A DNA stretch of 64,000 nucleotides from Propionibacteriaceae bacterium (GTDB lineage Bacteria; Actinomycetota; Actinomycetes; Propionibacteriales; Propionibacteriaceae). The notes beneath the pieces were generated by a model that worked only from the letters and a program-made list of their open reading frames with translations, was not told the origin of the DNA and searched no databases. The translations under genes were made by a program, and so were the position numbers. The DNA is taken from contig JAISHO010000005.1 in NCBI GenBank assembly GCA_031262485.1, positions 1 to 64,000 on the forward strand, in the 5' to 3' direction. Of the stretch, positions 8,390-17,370 are shown piece by piece. Position 1 is the stretch's first letter. Every line of letters starts with the position of its first letter.

Positions 8390-8594
8390 TCTGTGAGATC
8401 AGTCATCGCGGGGTGGGCCGCGGATGGGCTGGTGAGAGGGTATCGACGAAGGGCGCTGGTGGGAATGCGCCTTTGCCATTGAGAGTGAATCTTTGGACGC
8501 CCTGTGGGATCATGGCCGTGAGGGATCATGAGGTGAGGTTGTGCCTGGCGGCGTGCCGCTGGGCCGTGTGTGGGAGAGGTCAGGGGGCTGTGCG

Positions 8595-11243
8595 GTGATC
8601 GAGGTGAGCAACCTAACCAAGGTCTTTGGTGACAAGGTCGCGGTTGACGATATGAGCTTCACCGTCCGCTCCGGCATGGTGACGGGCTTCCTCGGCCCCA
8701 ATGGCGCCGGCAAATCGACGACCCTGCGCATGATCCTCGGCCTCAACGAACCCACCTCCGGCTCCTGCACCGTCAACGGACGTCACTACACCTCGAGCAA
8801 AGCTCCCCTCCATGAAGTCGGCGCCCTCCTCGACGCCAAGGCCGCCCACCCCGGCCGCACCGCCCGGGCCCATCTCCAGGCGCTCGCCTATTCCAATGGC
8901 ATCTTGAAAGGCCGCGTCGACGAGGTCATCGAACTGGCCGGCCTGCAAGCCGTCGCCGACAAACGCGTCGGCCAATTCTCCCTCGGCATGGGCCAGCGGC
9001 TCGGCTTGGCGATGGCCCTGCTCGGCGACCCGGACACCCTCATCCTCGACGAACCCGTCAACGGCCTCGACCCGGAGGGTGTGGCCTGGGTGCGCCACCT
9101 GGCCCAGCATCTCGCCGCCGAGGGTCGCACCGTCTTCCTCTCCAGCCACCTCATGAGCGAGATGGAGCTGACGGCCGACCACCTCATCATCATCGGGCTG
9201 GGCAAGCTCCTCGCCGACGCCCCCATGAGCGCGATCATTCAGCAGGCCTCCGGCAACGTCACCAAGGTGCGTTCGCCCCAGGCGGCCGAGATCGTCGCCT
9301 CCTTCCGCGGGCCCGGCGTCCGCGCCAAAGTCGAAGCGCCAGGCCTCGTCACGATCCGCGGGGTGGAAGCCGAAGTCATCGGTGAGGCGGCGCAGTCGCG
9401 CGGCTGGGTCCTCTACGAGCTCAGCCCCCAGATCCGTTCGCTCGAGGACGTCTACCTCGAGATGACGGAGACGGCGCAGGAATACCGTTCCAGTGTCGCC
9501 TTGGGCGAGGTTGGCGAGCAGGCCGAGGATTACCGTGAGGTTCTCGCGGTCGCCTCGCCGACGGATCATGAGATGAGCTGGGACGGTCGCATGGACGAGC
9601 GCGGTCGCGCCGGCGGCTGGGAGCGGGACGCCCGCGACGCCCGGGACATCCGCGACGCACGAGGCGCCCGCGATGCCAGAGCGCTCCTCGATTCCCGCGC
9701 TGACCGAGACCCACGAGACGCCCGCGCGGAGGTGCGCGGCCTTGACGACGATCGCAGGCGTGACGACCGGCGGGCCCGCGAGGACGGCCGCAGCCGCGAG
9801 GACGGGCGGTCGCGTGACGACGCCCGCATGTGGGACGACGCCCGCGCCTGGGGCGAGGAGCCAGCCCGCGAGGACGCGTGGAATCGCGACGACGTCCGTT
9901 CCCGCAACGACCGGACGCGCCGCGACGATCCCTGGAACCGCGACGACCGCCGCAGTGACGATCGCCGACCTGATGACCATCGCGTCGAGGAGGGCCGGCC
10001 CTGGTCCGCCGACGACGACGAGGACGCCTGGGTCGCCGAGTCCCCGGCGTCGCCCAGCCAACGTTCCCGTCCGGGCGCGCCGGCGAGTCAACGCTCCGGA
10101 GGCACCCGGCGGGTGGCGGCTCCGCCCTCGCCCGTGCGTGGGGGGAAAGCCCGCGCCGCGTCGCCGGGGTTGCGTTCCGGCGCCGATCGTCCCGCCCCTG
10201 GCCGCCCGCAGAGCACACGTTCGCGTGACGACCGTGCGACTATCGCACCGAGCGAGGACGGCCTGCGCGACGACCGTCCCCGTGACGAGCGTTCCGGCGG
10301 CGAACAGATCTACCGCGCCACGGCCAACCGGACAGAGGCCGATCGCCGGGGAAGCGATCGTTTCGACGCGGATCGCCCGCGCGACGAGCGCCGAGACGAT
10401 GACCGCAGGGGCGCCGAGCGTCCCACCACACGCTCCACCGTGCGCCCGATGACCACGGCGCGCCCGCCATCGACCCCGCCTGAGGCGCCCCATTCCGATC
10501 TGATGCGGCCCGACGCGACGCGCTCCGACACGATGCGGCCCGACGCGACAAGGCGCGACACGACGCGTCCCGAGACCGATCGGATGACGTCGGCCCGCCC
10601 GGCCTCGGTTCGTCCCTCCGCCCCTGCGTGGACGGATCGCTCGGGCGGGGAGGAGCGCGACGACCGGACGCTTTACGAGCCAGTTCGTGACGTCGACGGG
10701 TCTCGCGGCGCCCGCCCCAGCTCCGTGCGAGGCAACGACTACGACCACGACTACGGGCTCGGCCAGGATTATTCCGGATTCGACGACGGCCCCGGGCGCG
10801 ACCAACGCTTCGACCGCGACGTTCGTCGAGACGATCGTCGTCGCGACGAGCGGACATCGTCTTACGATCGTCGATCCGACCGCGCCGGCGGTGATCCCCG
10901 GGGAACGCGTGACGGGCGCGTGTCCTCGTCGAGCCCCCGCGGCGGTTACGACTCTCGTGGCGGCTATGACTCCCGCGACTATGACCGAACCCGCGACACG
11001 TATGACGAACGTGACTCATACGCTGACGCCCGTGGCACGTCGTCGAGCGCGCGCGATGTCCGTCCCCGGACCCCGGTTCGCCCCGCGACGACGCGACGGG
11101 ATGACAATCCCGGCCCGGATTTCCTGGCAGGGCGTGCCCCCTCCTCGGGCCGCGACGAACGTGGCGAACAACGAACCTCGGATGAGCGGACGCCGCAGCG
11201 ATTGCTGTCGGCCCGCCGGGCGTGGACGGATGGCGACTTATGA
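8595..11243 (+). CDS. ABC-2 type transporter ATPase with a very long Asp/Arg-rich tail
   Basis: From the GTG at 8595 the product is 882 residues. Residues 1 to about 305 are a complete ABC ATPase of the multidrug/bacitracin export type: Walker A G-P-N-G-A-G-K-S-T, signature F-S-L-G-M-G-Q-R, Walker B L-I-L-D-E-P and the switch histidine in S-S-H-L-M-S-E. The remaining roughly 570 residues are low-complexity, dominated by D, R, A, S and P with repeated R-D-D-R, D-A-R-D and R-P-D-A-T-R units, and are predicted to be disordered. Normal family members end near 300 residues. The stop overlaps the permease start as ATGA. The ATPase domain is certain. The tail's role is unknown; it could tether the ATPase, bind polyanions or phase-separate, and this is speculation. 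Confidence 0.85.
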   Translation: MIEVSNLTKVFGDKVAVDDMSFTVRSGMVTGFLGPNGAGKSTTLRMILGLNEPTSGSCTVNGRHYTSSKAPLHEVGALLDAKAAHPGRTARAHLQALAYSNGILKGRVDEVIELAGLQAVADKRVGQFSLGMGQRLGLAMALLGDPDTLILDEPVNGLDPEGVAWVRHLAQHLAAEGRTVFLSSHLMSEMELTADHLIIIGLGKLLADAPMSAIIQQASGNVTKVRSPQAAEIVASFRGPGVRAKVEAPGLVTIRGVEAEVIGEAAQSRGWVLYELSPQIRSLEDVYLEMTETAQEYRSSVALGEVGEQAEDYREVLAVASPTDHEMSWDGRMDERGRAGGWERDARDARDIRDARGARDARALLDSRADRDPRDARAEVRGLDDDRRRDDRRAREDGRSREDGRSRDDARMWDDARAWGEEPAREDAWNRDDVRSRNDRTRRDDPWNRDDRRSDDRRPDDHRVEEGRPWSADDDEDAWVAESPASPSQRSRPGAPASQRSGGTRRVAAPPSPVRGGKARAASPGLRSGADRPAPGRPQSTRSRDDRATIAPSEDGLRDDRPRDERSGGEQIYRATANRTEADRRGSDRFDADRPRDERRDDDRRGAERPTTRSTVRPMTTARPPSTPPEAPHSDLMRPDATRSDTMRPDATRRDTTRPETDRMTSARPASVRPSAPAWTDRSGGEERDDRTLYEPVRDVDGSRGARPSSVRGNDYDHDYGLGQDYSGFDDGPGRDQRFDRDVRRDDRRRDERTSSYDRRSDRAGGDPRGTRDGRVSSSSPRGGYDSRGGYDSRDYDRTRDTYDERDSYADARGTSSSARDVRPRTPVRPATTRRDDNPGPDFLAGRAPSSGRDERGEQRTSDERTPQRLLSARRAWTDGDL

Positions 11244-12241
11244 GCAGCTCAGTGTTCGCACGGACGATGACGGAGCGCGACGACGTCTCCCTCAAGGACC
11301 GCATCGCCCAAGCCCGGCAGAAGCACGCTGAGGCCTCCGCCGCCTCGGCTGTCGCCCACGCCCCCGGCGGACCAGCCAGTGGCAAGGTCACCTTCTTCCG
11401 GGTGCTCGGCATGGAATGGCTCAAACTGTTCAGCTTGCGCTCGAGTTGGTGGCTCCTCCTCGTCACCGTCCTCCTCGGCGCCGGATTGTCGATCCTCCAG
11501 TGCGCCATGGCTAAACCGATGTTCGCTTACACCGAGGAGGAGATGCTCGAGCGTGGCATGACCGGCGAGATGCTCGAACAGATCATCGGCAGCCTCGCCA
11601 CGACCGTCGCCAACAGCTGCACGACGCTGGCCCAGCTCATCTTCATCAGCCTCGGCGTCATCGTCATGACGAACGAATTCGCCTCCGGGATGATCCGCTC
11701 CACCTTCACCGCGGTGCCGCACCGCTGGCTGCCGATCGTCGCCAAAGCCGTCCTGTTGGCGGTGATCTCCGGGGCCATCACAGCGGCGGCCGTCCTCGTC
11801 TCCTGGGCCATCGGCTTCGGCATGCTCGACGGCGAGGTCTTCCCCATGACGGGCGTCGCCTACGACACCAGCCTCGGCGGCGACAACACCCGCGTCCTCG
11901 TCGGCGCGATCTTCCTCATCATCGGGATGACGCTCTTCGGCTTCGCCGTCGGCCTGCTCGTCCGCTCCAGCTCCGGCGGCATCTGTGTGGCCCTCGGCGT
12001 CGTCCTCGTCCTCCCCCTCGTCTTCACCATGCTCGGCGCCAACTCCGAATCGACCGGCTGGAAGAAAGGCATCTACTACCTCCAGTCGCTCATGCCGGGC
12101 GAGGCGGGGATGCGCATTCTCTCGACCGCGCCGGTGGAGAACTTTCTGCTCACTCCCTGGCAGGGCATCGGCGTGCTCTTCGCCTGGGATATCGTGCTCA
12201 TCGGCATTGGCATCTTCCTGACGGCGAAACGAGACCTATGA
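11240..12241 (+). CDS. ABC-2 type permease
   Basis: This is a 333-residue membrane protein translated from an ATG overlapping the ATPase stop. A charged N-terminal stretch (about 50 residues, with K-D-R-I-A-Q-A-R-Q-K-H) precedes the first membrane segment in S-S-W-W-L-L-L-V-T-V-L-L-G-A-G. About six hydrophobic segments follow, with the usual extracellular domain between the first two. The layout F-R-V-L-G-M-E-W-L-K-L-F-S-L-R-S matches the cytosolic coupling helix of ABC-2 exporters. It pairs with the preceding ATPase. Substrate unknown. Confidence 0.82.
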   Translation: MSSSVFARTMTERDDVSLKDRIAQARQKHAEASAASAVAHAPGGPASGKVTFFRVLGMEWLKLFSLRSSWWLLLVTVLLGAGLSILQCAMAKPMFAYTEEEMLERGMTGEMLEQIIGSLATTVANSCTTLAQLIFISLGVIVMTNEFASGMIRSTFTAVPHRWLPIVAKAVLLAVISGAITAAAVLVSWAIGFGMLDGEVFPMTGVAYDTSLGGDNTRVLVGAIFLIIGMTLFGFAVGLLVRSSSGGICVALGVVLVLPLVFTMLGANSESTGWKKGIYYLQSLMPGEAGMRILSTAPVENFLLTPWQGIGVLFAWDIVLIGIGIFLTAKRDL

Positions 12242-13188
12242 ACGCAACGGCGAACCAGTCGACGGCTGGGGGGAAACCCGCCCCCGTCGACCTCACCCGG
12301 TTCGCCTGGCTGTCGATCGGCGCCGCCGTCGCCACGATCGGCCTCAAAGTCGTCGCCTGGCTCGTCACCGATTCGGTCAGCCTCCTCTCCGACGCCGCCG
12401 AATCCCTCGTCAACCTCGTCGCCGCCGTCCTCGCGCTCGCCATGCTCAAGTTGGCCGCCAAGCCGCCCGACGACGGACACAACTTCGGCCACGCCAAAGC
12501 CGAATACTTCTCTGCCGCCGCCGAGGGGATCATGATCTTCGTCGCGGCCGTCCTCATCATCGTCGCCGCCATCGAACGACTCCTGTCACCGCGCCCGCTC
12601 GAAGCGATCGGCGTCGGGGTCGTCGTCGCGCTCGTCGCCTCCCTCATCAACGGGGCCGTCGGATGGATTCTCGTGCGGGCCGGGCGCCGTCACCGCTCGC
12701 CCACCCTCGTCGCCGACGGCAAACACCTGTGGACCGACGTCGTCACCTCGGTCGGCGTCGTCGTCGGGCTCGTCCTCGTCCTCGTCACCGGCTGGAGCGT
12801 CCTCGACCCCATCGTCGCCCTCCTCGTCGGCGTCAACATCATCATCACCGGCTTCGGGCTGATCCGGGAATCGGCCAACGGCCTCATGGACGCCACCCTG
12901 CCCACGGAGGACAACGACGCCCTCGCCGCGATCCTCGCCCGCCGCAGCGACGACCGCGTCGCCTTCCACGGCCTGCGCACCCGCCAGGCCGGGCGCCACC
13001 GCTTCGCCGCCTTTGACATCCTCGTCCCCGGCGATTGGACCGTCCGCGCCGGCCACGACCTCATCGAAGAGATCGCCGCCGAGATCGACGAGGCTCTACC
13101 CGGCCTCGAGCTCAACGTCCACCTCGAGCCGCGCGAGGACCCACGCTCCTACAATGATTACGCCGTGGAGATCCCTATCCCAGACTGA
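12238..13188 (+). CDS. Cation diffusion facilitator (CDF) metal efflux protein
   Basis: The 316-residue protein has the CDF pattern. Six membrane helices carry metal-site residues in S-L-L-S-D-A-A-E-S-L (TM2) and the H-x-x-x-D motif K-H-L-W-T-D-V-V-T-S (TM5), and there is a family-typical H-N-F-G-H-A-K-A-E-Y-F loop. The C-terminal cytoplasmic domain has H-x-H-x-E-like ending residues (N-V-H-L-E-P). Family members export Zn, Fe, Mn or Co in exchange for protons. The ATG overlaps the permease stop by four bases, so it is co-translated with the ABC genes. The ion cannot be assigned. Confidence 0.87.
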   Translation: MNATANQSTAGGKPAPVDLTRFAWLSIGAAVATIGLKVVAWLVTDSVSLLSDAAESLVNLVAAVLALAMLKLAAKPPDDGHNFGHAKAEYFSAAAEGIMIFVAAVLIIVAAIERLLSPRPLEAIGVGVVVALVASLINGAVGWILVRAGRRHRSPTLVADGKHLWTDVVTSVGVVVGLVLVLVTGWSVLDPIVALLVGVNIIITGFGLIRESANGLMDATLPTEDNDALAAILARRSDDRVAFHGLRTRQAGRHRFAAFDILVPGDWTVRAGHDLIEEIAAEIDEALPGLELNVHLEPREDPRSYNDYAVEIPIPD

Positions 13189-13474
13189 TCCGAATCCGCG
13201 GGGAATAACCCGCCCCGCCACGCCGTTACAGCGGGTGGCAGGGAGACGACGAGGGTAAAGAAATAACACTTGAGAAATCATGTGAAGGGGTGCGAGGAAC
13301 GTTGAAGTGGAGTAACGTCGGCGGGGTAAACGTAGCCCGCCCTCGACCCCGCCTCAGGTTTCTCACTCCTGTTGAAGTTCTTCAAAAGTCTGTTATGACC
13401 TGGGGGTGACCCTGTCTAGGTAGGTGTGCGAGCGGGGGGCTCACACAAACTGAATCTCACTGGGGGTCACATTC

Positions 13475-14845
13475 ATGAATCTGACGAGGCGTCTAAGGAA
13501 AACGGGGGCGATCGTCGCCGCCGCGGGTATGTTCACCGCGGTAGGAGCGGTCAGCCTCATCGTCGTCGCCAATGCTGACGATCTCGCCGTCTCGCCGAGC
13601 ACGGAATGTCCGACCCCGGCCGTCGCGGAAAGCGCGGCCTCCACCCCCGCATCCCCCATGCCGACGTGGGCGGGTTCGGATGAGGACGCCTCATCCTCTC
13701 CCGAACCCGCTCCGTCGGTGGATCCCTTGTGTGATCCGGCGGTGGCGGATGGCTGCCTTCCCGAGTCACACGCATTCCCCACTTCGCCCACCCCGGCGAA
13801 GGACACGCGTCTCACCTCAGACGCGTCAACCCCATCCCCCTCCGGCTCGGTCGACGACGCGGTGTCCCTCACCACCCCAGCCGCGTCGTCGACCGTGAGC
13901 CCGGACGCCGCGGAAGCGACGACCGAACCCGAAGCCACGACTGAACCCGCCGCAGCCGCGATCGAATGCGATCCGGTCACCGGCCAACCCGTCCCCGTCC
14001 TCGACGTGACGGAGCCTCAGGCCGACCCGGCCACCGAACCTGAGTCTGCGGCCGCCCCCGCCGCGACGACCGATCCCGCCCTCGGCCCCGAGGGCGACAC
14101 CGAAGCCACTTCCTCGCCGTCCGATCAGTCGGCGGACGAGGCCAGCGCTGACCTACCGTCGGCATCCCCCACCATGCCCACGGATCCCTCATCCCCTCAG
14201 GAAAGCGCTGATTCCATCAACACCGGAGGGTCTGCTGACTCGACGTTCACTACCTCGACGGACGAACCTCAGCAGACCCCCGGTGTGTTGCTTGCCGCCC
14301 CCGCCAACCCCGGCTGGGACCTCTCCGGCTATGACGTCGGAGGCCTCATCGATCAATACGGCGACTACGCCAAAGATGTCGACATGGGCCAGTACCAAGA
14401 CCTCATCGACGAATACAGCCCGATGATGGACGACGTCAACCTCTCCGACTACGGCTTGAGCGACGACGACATCAACGCCATCAACGGCGCCACCGACGAA
14501 TACCTCGGCAGCTCCGCCCCGGCCCAATCCGCTCCCGCAGCGGCGGCCCCGGCGCAGACCAACAGCGGCTCGACGGTGACGAGCAACAACGGCTCGACGA
14601 CGGCCTCCGGCACGACTCCGAACCGCTCCACGACGAGCGGCACGACGTCCGGGCGCTCGACGACAGCCGGATCCTCGGTCGGCAGCACCATCGACACCAG
14701 CGCCCTGGTGAGCGGCTTGACCGGCGGCGCCGTCCTGCCCGAGACGGGCAACGGGATGACGCTCGGCTTCCTCCTCGCCGGCGGCCTCGTCCTCGCGACC
14801 GGAACCGGGCTCCTCGTCCGCTCCCGCTGCGGCGCCCAAGGCTGA
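13475..14845 (+). CDS. LPETG sortase-anchored, Ala/Thr/Pro-rich wall protein
   Basis: This is a 456-residue secreted protein. The signal peptide (residues 1 to about 35, positive L-T-R-R-L-R-K then hydrophobic) is followed by a long S/T/P/A/E-rich stalk (about 40-270), a short acidic, tyrosine-containing region with repeated G-x-Y-D/x-D-Y motifs (270-345), a second Ser/Thr linker, and the sorting signal L-P-E-T-G-N-G with a hydrophobic helix and R-S-R tail. Class-A type sortase anchoring to peptidoglycan is expected. No enzymatic domain is seen. The stalk plus small head layout suggests a surface spacer or adhesin. The preceding 285 bases contain a TTGAAG-TT-CTTCAA inverted repeat (13372-13385). 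Confidence 0.8.
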   Translation: MNLTRRLRKTGAIVAAAGMFTAVGAVSLIVVANADDLAVSPSTECPTPAVAESAASTPASPMPTWAGSDEDASSSPEPAPSVDPLCDPAVADGCLPESHAFPTSPTPAKDTRLTSDASTPSPSGSVDDAVSLTTPAASSTVSPDAAEATTEPEATTEPAAAAIECDPVTGQPVPVLDVTEPQADPATEPESAAAPAATTDPALGPEGDTEATSSPSDQSADEASADLPSASPTMPTDPSSPQESADSINTGGSADSTFTTSTDEPQQTPGVLLAAPANPGWDLSGYDVGGLIDQYGDYAKDVDMGQYQDLIDEYSPMMDDVNLSDYGLSDDDINAINGATDEYLGSSAPAQSAPAAAAPAQTNSGSTVTSNNGSTTASGTTPNRSTTSGTTSGRSTTAGSSVGSTIDTSALVSGLTGGAVLPETGNGMTLGFLLAGGLVLATGTGLLVRSRCGAQG

Positions 14846-15033
14846 GTCCCTGGTCACACGAACATAGACAACTTCACTACACACATTCGGCGCGAGCCGT
14901 CACTCGGAACACCGGGTGGCGGCTCGAGCTGTGTCTGCCCCACGGGGATCACGATCGGCTCGTGAACGGTCGCGCGCTGGGCTGCCGGGCGACCGACCCA
15001 CCAGGCTCTCGCCCCTGGGCCCGCGCCCCAGGA

Positions 15034-15753
15034 TCACAGTCGGCTGAGCACCCGATCCGGGTAGTCGGTGATGATCCCGTCCACCCCGAGGCCGAGCATC
15101 CGCGCGATGTCCTCCGGCTCATTGACCGTCCAGACGTTGATGTCGAGCAGCGCGTTGTGTGATTCGGTGACGAGGTTCGTCACATAGTCGACGTAGAGCC
15201 AATGCGGGTGCAGCGCCGTCGCCCAGATCTGGTGGGCGTAATTCCACGGTTCGTAGAGGACGTCTTGGAAGAGGATCCCGGTGCGCAGCATCGACCCCGA
15301 CTGACGCATGTGGGCCAGTGTGTTGTGATTGAAGGTCGAGACGATGACGCGTCGTTCCAGGTGGCGCTGCGAGATCATGGCGAGCACCTTGTCGGCCAAC
15401 CCGGCATAGGGGATGACGGAGTCCTTGATCTCGACGTTGATCTCCAACTCGCTCGGGGCGAGCAGGTCGAGGACCTCCTCGAAGGTGGGGATACGCTCCC
15501 CGGCGAACCCGGGCATTCCGGCCGAGGCGTCGAGCCCCTTGAGCTGATCGAGGGTGAGCTGGCAGACATAGCCGGAGCCATCCGTCGTCCGGTCGAGCGT
15601 CTCGTCATGGATGACGACGAGCTCATCGTCATTGCTCAACTGCACGTCGAACTCGACGCCGTCGCAGCCCATCTCGATGGCTCGACGAAACGCCGCCAGC
15701 GTGTTCTCGGGCGCGTAACCACTGGCCCCGCGATGGCCGAAGACTTTCACCAT
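15034..15753 (-). CDS. Glycerophosphodiester phosphodiesterase
   Basis: This 239-residue GDPD-family enzyme hydrolyses glycerophosphodiesters to glycerol-3-phosphate and an alcohol. Seen are G-H-R-G-A-S-G-Y-A-P-E-N-T (catalytic His/Arg, Glu), the metal site E-F-D-V-Q-L-S, the second catalytic His in V-V-I-H-D-E-T-L-D-R-T-T-D-G-S-G, and a TIM-barrel ending V-D-G-I-I-T-D-Y-P-D. There is no signal peptide, so it is cytosolic (UgpQ-like). The second ATG is chosen because AAGGTG lies 7-8 bases before it. It may share a transcript with the upstream MFS gene. Confidence 0.88.
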   Translation of the reverse strand: MVKVFGHRGASGYAPENTLAAFRRAIEMGCDGVEFDVQLSNDDELVVIHDETLDRTTDGSGYVCQLTLDQLKGLDASAGMPGFAGERIPTFEEVLDLLAPSELEINVEIKDSVIPYAGLADKVLAMISQRHLERRVIVSTFNHNTLAHMRQSGSMLRTGILFQDVLYEPWNYAHQIWATALHPHWLYVDYVTNLVTESHNALLDINVWTVNEPEDIARMLGLGVDGIITDYPDRVLSRL

Positions 15754-15834
15754 GATCAATCACCTTAGAGGTTGTTCGTACCGGGGGCCGGTCAAGCCCG
15801 AGGGGTGACGGCGAGGCGTCGCTCCCAGGAACAT

Positions 15835-17139
15835 TCAATGTCGCACGCTGTCGAGCGGGTTGTCGATGACGATGCGGGGCGGGAATCCCTCCTGATGCTC
15901 GATCCGCAAGGTCACATGCCAATACTTATGGTTCCACCAGAGGGCGAAAGTCGCCACGACGAGGGCGGCGATGGCCCCGACGCCGATCGACCAGCGCGCC
16001 CCCCAGACCCCGGCCAGCCAGCCGACGAGCGGGGAGCCGATCGGGGTGGCGCCCTGGAAGATGAGCATATAAAGGGCGATGACGCGCCCGCGCATGGCCG
16101 GGATCGTCGTCAACTGGATCGTCGCGTTGGCCGTCGTGATGAGGGTGAGCGTGCACAGGCCGACGAAGATGCCCGACAGGCCGAACGTCCAATACGTCGG
16201 CATGAGCGCCGACAGGCCGGAGAAGATGCCGAAGCCGAAGGCGGAGACGACGACCATGCGGATGCGGGGGCGTTGCCGGTGGGCGGCCAAGAGCGCGCCG
16301 ATGAGCGATCCGACGGCGAACATCGAGCTGAGGACGCCGTAGTCGCCGGCCTGGCGGTCGAAGACTTGCGTCGCCATGAGGCCGATCGTCAGCTGCGAGT
16401 TGAATCCGAGGCAACTGATGACGCCGATGACGATGAGGATGAGGACGATGTCGGGCCGGTGGGCGACGTAGCCGACGGCCTCACGGATCTGCCCCTTGCC
16501 CCGCTTGACTGGCTCGACCGGATAGAGCTCGGACTTGCGCATGATGACGAGCCCGACGATGGTCGCGGCGAAGGTGACGCCGTTGATGATGAAGGCCCAG
16601 CCGCTGCCGGCCACCTGGATGAGCAGCCCGGCGATGGCGGGCCCGATGAGCCGGGAGGTGTTGAACGAGGCCGAGTTCAACCCGACGGCGTTCGTCAACA
16701 TGGTCATCGGCACCATCTCGGCGACGAAGGTTTGACGCACCGGGGCGTCGATCGCGGTGACGCACCCCAACAAGAAGGCCAAAAGATAGACATGCCACAA
16801 CTGGGCGTGGCCCGAGAGGACGAGGACGCCCAAGACGACGGCGAGGATCCCCTGGCCGGTTTGGGTGGCGATGAGTAGGGGCCGACTGGGCAGGCGATCG
16901 GCCAACAGCCCGGCGTAGGCCGAGAGGAAGAGGGCGGGGAGGAATTGCAGGGCGGTGACGATGCCGGCGGCCAGCCCCGGATCGGCCGGCGCCATCTCTT
17001 TGAGGACGAGCCAATCCTGGGCGATTCGCTGCATCCACGCCCCGACATTGGAGACGAGGGCGGTGGCGAACCAGACCCGATAGTTGAAAAAACGAAGCGA
17101 CGCGAACGTCTGCCCGATCTGACGCCCGATTCGCGACAC
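15835..17139 (-). CDS. MFS exporter (EntS/DHA3-like)
   Basis: The 434-residue protein has twelve hydrophobic segments. It starts with the amphipathic S-L-R-F-F-N-Y-R-V-W-F lead typical of the MFS_3 (enterobactin/macrolide exporter-like) group, with the conserved loop A-G-L-L-A-D-R-L-P-S-R between TM2 and TM3. Start is a GTG with GAGGAG 8 bases upstream. The C-terminal tail (about 30 residues) is hydrophilic. Drug or metabolite export is inferred from the family. The 75 bases before the phosphodiesterase gene carry no obvious terminator. Confidence 0.8.
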   Translation of the reverse strand: MSRIGRQIGQTFASLRFFNYRVWFATALVSNVGAWMQRIAQDWLVLKEMAPADPGLAAGIVTALQFLPALFLSAYAGLLADRLPSRPLLIATQTGQGILAVVLGVLVLSGHAQLWHVYLLAFLLGCVTAIDAPVRQTFVAEMVPMTMLTNAVGLNSASFNTSRLIGPAIAGLLIQVAGSGWAFIINGVTFAATIVGLVIMRKSELYPVEPVKRGKGQIREAVGYVAHRPDIVLILIVIGVISCLGFNSQLTIGLMATQVFDRQAGDYGVLSSMFAVGSLIGALLAAHRQRPRIRMVVVSAFGFGIFSGLSALMPTYWTFGLSGIFVGLCTLTLITTANATIQLTTIPAMRGRVIALYMLIFQGATPIGSPLVGWLAGVWGARWSIGVGAIAALVVATFALWWNHKYWHVTLRIEHQEGFPPRIVIDNPLDSVRH

Positions 17140-17370
17140 CTGAAATTCTCCTCGTCCCCTCGCTGGGGCTCTCGCTCAACTTCATCAAGACTACTCCTCG
17201 TCCAGAGTCGGACGGCTGAGGATCCGCTCTCCGGAAAGAATTCGGAAAGTCACAGATCTCATTTTCTTTTGAAGAAATGACGAAAGTCTGTGAAGAAGGT
17301 CACATTTGTTGACCCTGGGTAGCTTGTGGAAACCACGATTAGTGGTCTCGTGTGGTATTCGGGGGTATTC

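Noticed and set aside
8613..10805. A 730-codon minus-strand frame opposite the ABC ATPase and its tail
   Set aside because: GC-rich low-complexity shadow. The plus strand has full ABC motifs and ATGA coupling to the permease.
14893..14926. Inverted repeat CGAGCCG/CGGCTCG after the LPETG gene as a terminator
   Set aside because: Long unpaired middle and no T-run; it may be structure without function.
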